DNA of 64,000 nucleotides from Heterodera schachtii (Eukaryota; Nematoda; Chromadorea; Rhabditida; Heteroderidae), in NCBI GenBank assembly GCA_023374025.1, contig SIJG01000020.1, forward strand, positions 1,415,020-1,479,019. Direction: 5' to 3'. How positions within the stretch are numbered: the stretch's first letter is position 1; every line of letters begins with the position of its first letter. The position numbers were made by a program, and so were the translations under genes. Under the pieces are notes generated by a model. It saw only the letters and a list, made by a program, of their open reading frames with translations. It was not told the DNA's origin and did not search any database. This document shows, piece by piece, positions 58,850 to 64,000 of the stretch.

Positions 58850-59215
58850 ACAGCAAATAATTTAATAAAAAATGCTTACGAAAAGACTTAGCAAAAAATT
58901 AAAGCATTTTAAAAAATGATTGAATTAAAATCATAATATTTTTATTTAACAATAACACCAATAATTAAATAAATTCTTTAAAATTACAATTAAGCAAAAA
59001 AGATAAAATCGCGATATATGGCCAACATAAAATTGCAAAAATATGGAATAAATTTTCCAAATCAAGGGTATAATTTCTCAAAACTTCTTTAATTTCGCTC
59101 TTACAGGGTAGGTAGATTACTCCATCTTTGTATTATTAACTTTTTTTTTAATTTTTGCTAAATAAAGCTTCTGGCTATGTGAGCCTCTCTGGCTTAGTTG
59201 TTATGCCTTCAATTC
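58850..59215. other. A+T-rich DNA, nothing seen
   Basis: Low-complexity sequence between the truncated hAT-type element and the pyrimidine-rich array. Confidence 0.4.
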
Positions 59216-59239
59216 ATTTTTTCTTCTTCTAAAGTTCTA

Positions 59240-59412
59240 TTATTCTCTCTCTCGTTTCTCTCCTCCCTCTCTCCACCCCCTCCCTCTCTTTCTCTCCTCC
59301 CTCTCTCCACCCCCTCCCTCTCTCTCTCTCCTCTCTCTCTCCACCCCTCCCTCTCTCTCTTTCTGCCAAATTCTCTCTCACATTTCTCACCTCCCTCTCT
59401 CTCTCTCTCGTA
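59240..59412. repeat. Pyrimidine-rich array, 34-bp period within a CT microsatellite
   Basis: CTCTCTCCACCCCCTCCCTCTC-like units recur, with CCACCCC at 59,273, 59,307 and 59,341 (34-bp spacing), embedded in CT dinucleotide runs. The opposite strand is purely purine-rich. Long open frames on both strands (Ser/Pro/Leu on plus, Arg/Glu on minus) come from the repeat and are not genes. Confidence 0.9.
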
Positions 59413-59479
59413 AGTAATCTGTGTCTTTCTTTTCATTCAATCTATTTTCTCTTTCTTTCTCTTACAATTTCGCTTCTGT

Positions 59480-60715
59480 TGAATGAAATTGTCAATAGAA
59501 AACGACGCGAAGGAAAAACGAACGGACGAACAAAAAAAAGGCAGCAGCATTAATTAATGGAAGCAAAAATTTTGCTTTTTTCATCGATTTGCCAATTTAT
59601 TTAATTTTTACCAAATTTTTATTAACAATTAGAGATCTGTTGAAATTAATAAGTAAGTTAATAAATTAATTATGCAGTAAAACTTGAAGCGTGCGGTTGA
59701 TCATAATCAAAATTTAAAATAAAAATTTAATTGAATTAGAGAAGTCATTTTCAAATAGGAATTTCATGTGTAAATTTAAATTTCAAAAAAATTAATTATG
59801 GCGCTAATACAATTAATTAATCAAATACCTAAAATATATGCTTTAAATATAAATCATTCCTTTTATATGTGATATACCTCTGTAAAACAGCTAAATGTAA
59901 CCAATATTATATTTACAAAATTTTTGAAAATAATTTGAAAAACATTTGTTGATTGCTTTTTAATATTTGAAGGTTTTGGTTAAATTAATTCAGGCCAATT
60001 TATGTTAAAAATGCTAATTAAAAGTCAAATGAAAGTAAAGACAGATATGTAAATTAATCGTAATTTATAAACTATGACGTTTAATTCAATTATTGAACTT
60101 AATTAAAATGAAAAATAAAAGAATTAAATTGATTTTTAATTAAGGATATTAAAAAAATATAGCAATTTGTCTTTGCTTATGAAATCTTATTTTTAAATAA
60201 CAAAAAGCAGGAACATTAATCCATTTAGACAAATTTTTCAAATTAACAAAAAAAAAATCTCAATTTTTATATTCACTTACTTGCAATAAAAACAGTGTCT
60301 AGCATTTAACTTTAAATGAAATAATATTAAATTTTTAATTTATTAAAATAATGATTATTGAAATATTAGTTAAAACCAAATTTAATACATAATCAAATTT
60401 ATAATAAATACAACAAAAATACTCTGAGATGCATGGAGTGACATTGTTATTGTAGAAAGGAGCATGTGAACAAGAACAAATGGATTAAATTACGGAAATA
60501 ACTAGAGTTCAAAACAAAAATAATTTATTTGCTGTCAATTTTTGTAAAAATTAATTAATATTCTAATGCAATGATATTAATTACTTATTTAATCAAAAAT
60601 CTTAACAAATACTAGAACAAAATTATGCGACCTATCGTTGAAAATTGGAGTGCAATCATTACAAAATTTAAAATTAAATATATTAGCAGTTTTTATCTAT
60701 TGATGCTTTAAAATT
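59480..60715. other. A+T-rich DNA, no supported gene
   Basis: A small purine-rich patch (59,500-59,545: GGAAAAACGAACGGACGAAC) follows the array. The remainder is low-complexity. Confidence 0.4.
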
Positions 60716-60718
60716 ACA

Positions 60719-60978
60719 TTAAACTTGGTACTTATGTCGTTTACAGCCCATAAAAAATAAATAAATTTTAAATCAATTATAAAAATCATTTTACGGTGCG
60801 AAAATAACAAAAGTTCAACAAAATGCCATGACAAACACAGACACCGGGATTCAAATTGATCGAAATGGATGTCAGATTCGTGATCAGCGACCCCGAAAAC
60901 CCCCTAGAAATGTTTATAAATTGATTTAAAATTTATTTATTTTTTATGGGCTGTAAACGACATAAGTACCTTAAACTT
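60719..60978. mobile_element. 244-bp MITE with 52-bp perfect inverted repeats and 8-bp target duplication
   Basis: The element spans 60,727-60,970. The terminal repeats (60,727-60,778 and 60,919-60,970) start GGTACTTATGTCGTTTACAG and match for 52 bp, continuing to about 60 bp with an indel. The exact 8-bp sequence TTAAACTT flanks both sides (60,719-60,726; 60,971-60,978). Eight-base duplications occur in hAT and Merlin families. The GG start fits Merlin better than the usual hAT ends, but I cannot decide. The central 130 bp is less A+T-rich and contains GATCAGCGACCCCGAAAACC, related to 15,977-16,000. No transposase is encoded. Confidence 0.93.
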
Positions 60979-60984
60979 CATTGA

Positions 60985-63900
60985 AAAATATAAAAATTGC
61001 GAGATTGATTATATTATTATCTTTTTAATTTATAATGCAAAAATAAAAGTAAAATTTAAATTTATTTAGTGACAACAAAATAAGTGCTTACAAAACACCA
61101 CAACAAAATAACAACAAAAAGAAATGAATTCCTATATATAATTTGATTTAATAACAATAAAGAATATAATAATATTCACTCATTCGAACTTGATAATTGC
61201 TTTTGAAATTAATATTAATTGCTTAAAATAAAATAATATCACTCATGCGGGTTAAAATACTCACAAAATTTGCGTTGTACAGATATCTGTTTATAATAAT
61301 GGAGGAAACGACGCTAATTAAAAATTGTTGTGAAAGAAAAAATTAAAAATTCACAAAATTTAAAATGTTGAAATAATTATTTTTTACATAGCCAAATATT
61401 TTAATAATTTGCTTCTTCCCAGCCAACGGTTTATATAAATTACTTTAAAAAAATAGCAATCGATATAAAATTATATCAATTTATTTAATTTTGAAAATAA
61501 AAATTGCAACATTATTATTAATTAAAATAAAAAATTTAGAAAACAAATTGCTAAATAAAACCGATTTAAATAAAAAAAAATAGTATTTTCTATGAACAAT
61601 TTTTGATTAAAGTGACTTAAAAAATAAAAACAAATGAAATAAACAAAGGTCTTAAAAATAAAGCTATGCGGAAAATATATATTCGAATGTACAGATAAAA
61701 AATACATCGTTCCGTTAATTCGTTAATCAACTGTTATCCCTGACAATTTTAACAGTTTTTAATATTTAAAATTATTCAATGTGATGATGAACAATCAGCA
61801 GTCATCATACGGAGTGATTTAAAAGTATATTTATTAAGTGCGATTTAAAAAATAAAAATTTTAATGCAAGTGTCGATATATATTTTTTTATTATTGTTTC
61901 TTATGTTATAAAATTTCATACGATGATTAAAAAAAGTATAACAAAACTAATTAAAAAATGAAAACATAAAGCACTTATATAAATAATTAAAATTAATTTC
62001 AAGCAAGATTGAAAAATTGTGAAAATGGTGTCCTTTTCTTCTTCTGTTTACGTAATTCTTTATATTTCGTTGAAATATTGTTAATTGTATATTCATTATA
62101 TTTAAAATACAAGTAGGAAATCAATTAATTTGAGAGAACATTTTATAAAGTAATAGTATTTTTCCTTCTTTATGGCATTCTTGTGGAAAATAATAAATCA
62201 TAACTTTTTGAAATTAAAAATATATAAATTTTTACAAAATTAAAATAGAAATTTTTTACCAAATAATTTTAAAATAATTTTTAATCAAAAATATTTTCTT
62301 TTTTATAGAAATTTAATCATTTTATTTGTTATTCATTTTTTAAATTTTTTATTAATCAGCATTAATTAAAGCTTTTAAAAAATAATATATTCATTGACAC
62401 AAAAACTTTCCCCAAGGGGCATATAATTTAATTGCAAGCTGAATGTTACAACAAGACTATGATTTTTTTAGATTTTTTTGAATAAATAATTTTTTCTAAA
62501 ATAAATTTAAAAAACCAAAAATCTTTTAAGCCAAAAAATAATAACTAATTGCTTAAATTTTTGGTGCAAATTAATAAATAAATAACTAAATTTAAAAAAT
62601 TTTCTTTTCGGCGTTAACAGAATTCCTAGTTCCTAGGCAAGGTGAGTGTGTCATTTGCCGCTATTTGTCCCTCATAAGATTCACTCGTTTTATCTTAAAA
62701 TAAATTCAGAAGATAATTATTTCCATTTGACCTAATTAAAATTTTTATACACTTTAAATTATTAAATAATTTTAAGATTTAAAAGAATACGAAAGCTTAT
62801 CTTATTTGTTTTGCTGTCTCATAATTATAAGTTCAAAATTCAATGAGTCTAATTGAATAAAAAATCCTTGGATTTGTTAAAAATTAATACAAAGAAAAAT
62901 ACAGAAATGAAGATAAAAAAAGTAAACAGTGCATATGAAATTTAAAAACAACTTCTGGAAATGCCACCTGCGTTGGCTACATGTGCGTGATAAAAAAATA
63001 AAAAGAATAAGAATTTGGAAAATTTGCAAAAATGAAATGAAATTTAAATAAACATTATGAAAAACCCAAGAGAACTATCGCGAAAAATTGATATAATGCT
63101 TTAGGGATAATGGTACTGTATTGACTTCAGGAATAAAAATATCATAAACCTAATTAACCAAAATGCAATAAACTCAAAAAATCTACGACTTAATCTAAAA
63201 TAAATACATTTTTAATCCATAAATAGCTCTATCTACAGTCGAAATGCCAACAATTGTACGCTTTCCTTTATAAAATTGTTTTAAAAATGTATGGTGCTTT
63301 AGTTTTATGTTTTATTGCTTTACTATTGATTTGTTTAAACATTTTACTTAAAATTAGATTTTTCTTTTTATTATATTTTAGCACATACAACATATATAAA
63401 TGAATTAATTTTATATTATGTTTAATTTAAAGATTTTCATAAAATATTTTAAAAATAACTACAATATTTCATACAAAAAATAAAAAGCATTGGTAATAAA
63501 AATTCTAATAGTAACTTAAGTAAAATAATTTTTAAAATTTAAAATATTCCGGTTTTCAATAAAAAATTTAATTATTTAATAAAAATTTAAAATTAATAAA
63601 AATTATATATTTTTTTATAAATATTAAGATTCTTTTAAGAAAGAAAGTAATATTATTCGAAAAAGATTTAAATTGAAATACAAATTATCTTCAAGTAATT
63701 TAACTAATTTTAATAAATAAATACATCGTGATATAAATGTTGATATTACGAAAATTGCCAAAAAAAAAAGTAGCAAAAGTTTTTAAATTATAAAATTATT
63801 AATATATAATTTTGTCTCCACATGAAAATCTCCAAAAATAGTTTGCAAAAATATTATTTAAAATTTCGTTTTTCTTAAAAAAATACATTCATTTTTCTTT

Positions 63901-64000
63901 AAATAGTAGGAAAATTATTATAAATTCATTTATTTTTTTGAGTAGAATTTTAAATTTATGAATCTCAATACTGATTTGGCTTAATGTTGTTACATTTTGG
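60985..64000. other. A+T-rich DNA, no supported gene
   Basis: Low-complexity sequence to the window end. A small balanced patch at about 62,605-62,690 holds a consensus-like splice donor (CAAG/GTGAGT, GT at 62,642) after an open stretch (FFSALTEFLVPRQ). The acceptor and frame are unclear. The 61-codon minus-strand frame at 61,522-61,707 is not credible. Confidence 0.35.

Noticed and set aside
59198..59436. Ser/Pro/Leu-rich and Arg/Glu-rich frames
   Set aside because: Translations of a CT microsatellite on the two strands.

Overview
The window is a gene-poor, very A+T-rich eukaryotic segment (by eye roughly four-fifths A+T). It reads as animal intergenic or heterochromatin-like DNA. One short GT..AG intron of 52 nt, many hAT-type non-autonomous transposons, foldback elements and a decayed non-LTR reverse transcriptase suggest a small-intron invertebrate, with a nematode-like animal as the first guess. 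The sequence alone does not settle the organism. There is no bacterial-style operon and no CRISPR array. Almost all longer reading frames are chance openings in A+T-rich or repetitive DNA.

Region 1 (1-2.6 kb) is less A+T-rich. It holds an 86-bp tandem repeat built of 43-bp halves and the one gene I can support well: a two-exon chromodomain protein (858-1656, 248 residues) with a TATA box and polyadenylation signals. After it come short direct repeats, a degenerate tRNA-like sequence on the minus strand and a variable 38-50 bp minisatellite.

Region 2 (2.6-33 kb) is mostly featureless A+T-rich DNA. It is broken by tandem-repeat patches (7.7 kb, 15.3-15.6 kb), a 310-bp long palindrome (15.66-15.97 kb), an inverted-repeat element with a GC-rich core (20.6-21.4 kb) and scattered 50-250 bp islands of more balanced composition. 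Some islands have splice-like borders and may be isolated exons or gene relics. A broken LINE reverse transcriptase lies at 32.9-33.2 kb.

Region 3 (33-52 kb) is again A+T-rich. It contains several dispersed repeat families seen two or three times within the window (34.5/43.8/45.3 kb, 35.6/45.6 kb, 37.4/38.9 kb, 40.6/51.8/52.1 kb), a 15-bp GC-rich minisatellite beside a foldback (44.0-44.4 kb) and a complete 948-bp hAT-type element with an exact 8-bp target duplication (46.67-47.62 kb).

Region 4 (52-64 kb) has the most striking structure. A 1,029-bp segment at 52,524-53,552 reappears in inverted orientation at 57,079-58,107, apparently without mismatches where I compared them. The inner breakpoint cuts through a 144-bp hAT MITE that is whole in the left copy and halved in the right copy, so the left copy is the source. 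Nearby are a truncated hAT element, a pyrimidine-rich 34-bp minisatellite (59.2 kb) and a 244-bp MITE with 52-bp perfect terminal inverted repeats and an exact 8-bp target duplication (60.7 kb).

Across the window a 26-nt GC-rich hairpin (two 11-nt arms, 4-nt loop) occurs six times in transposon-like contexts (21.1, 47.2, 55.6, 55.7, 58.25 and 58.5 kb). One copy carries a compensatory base-pair change. It is the best candidate here for an undescribed structural element.
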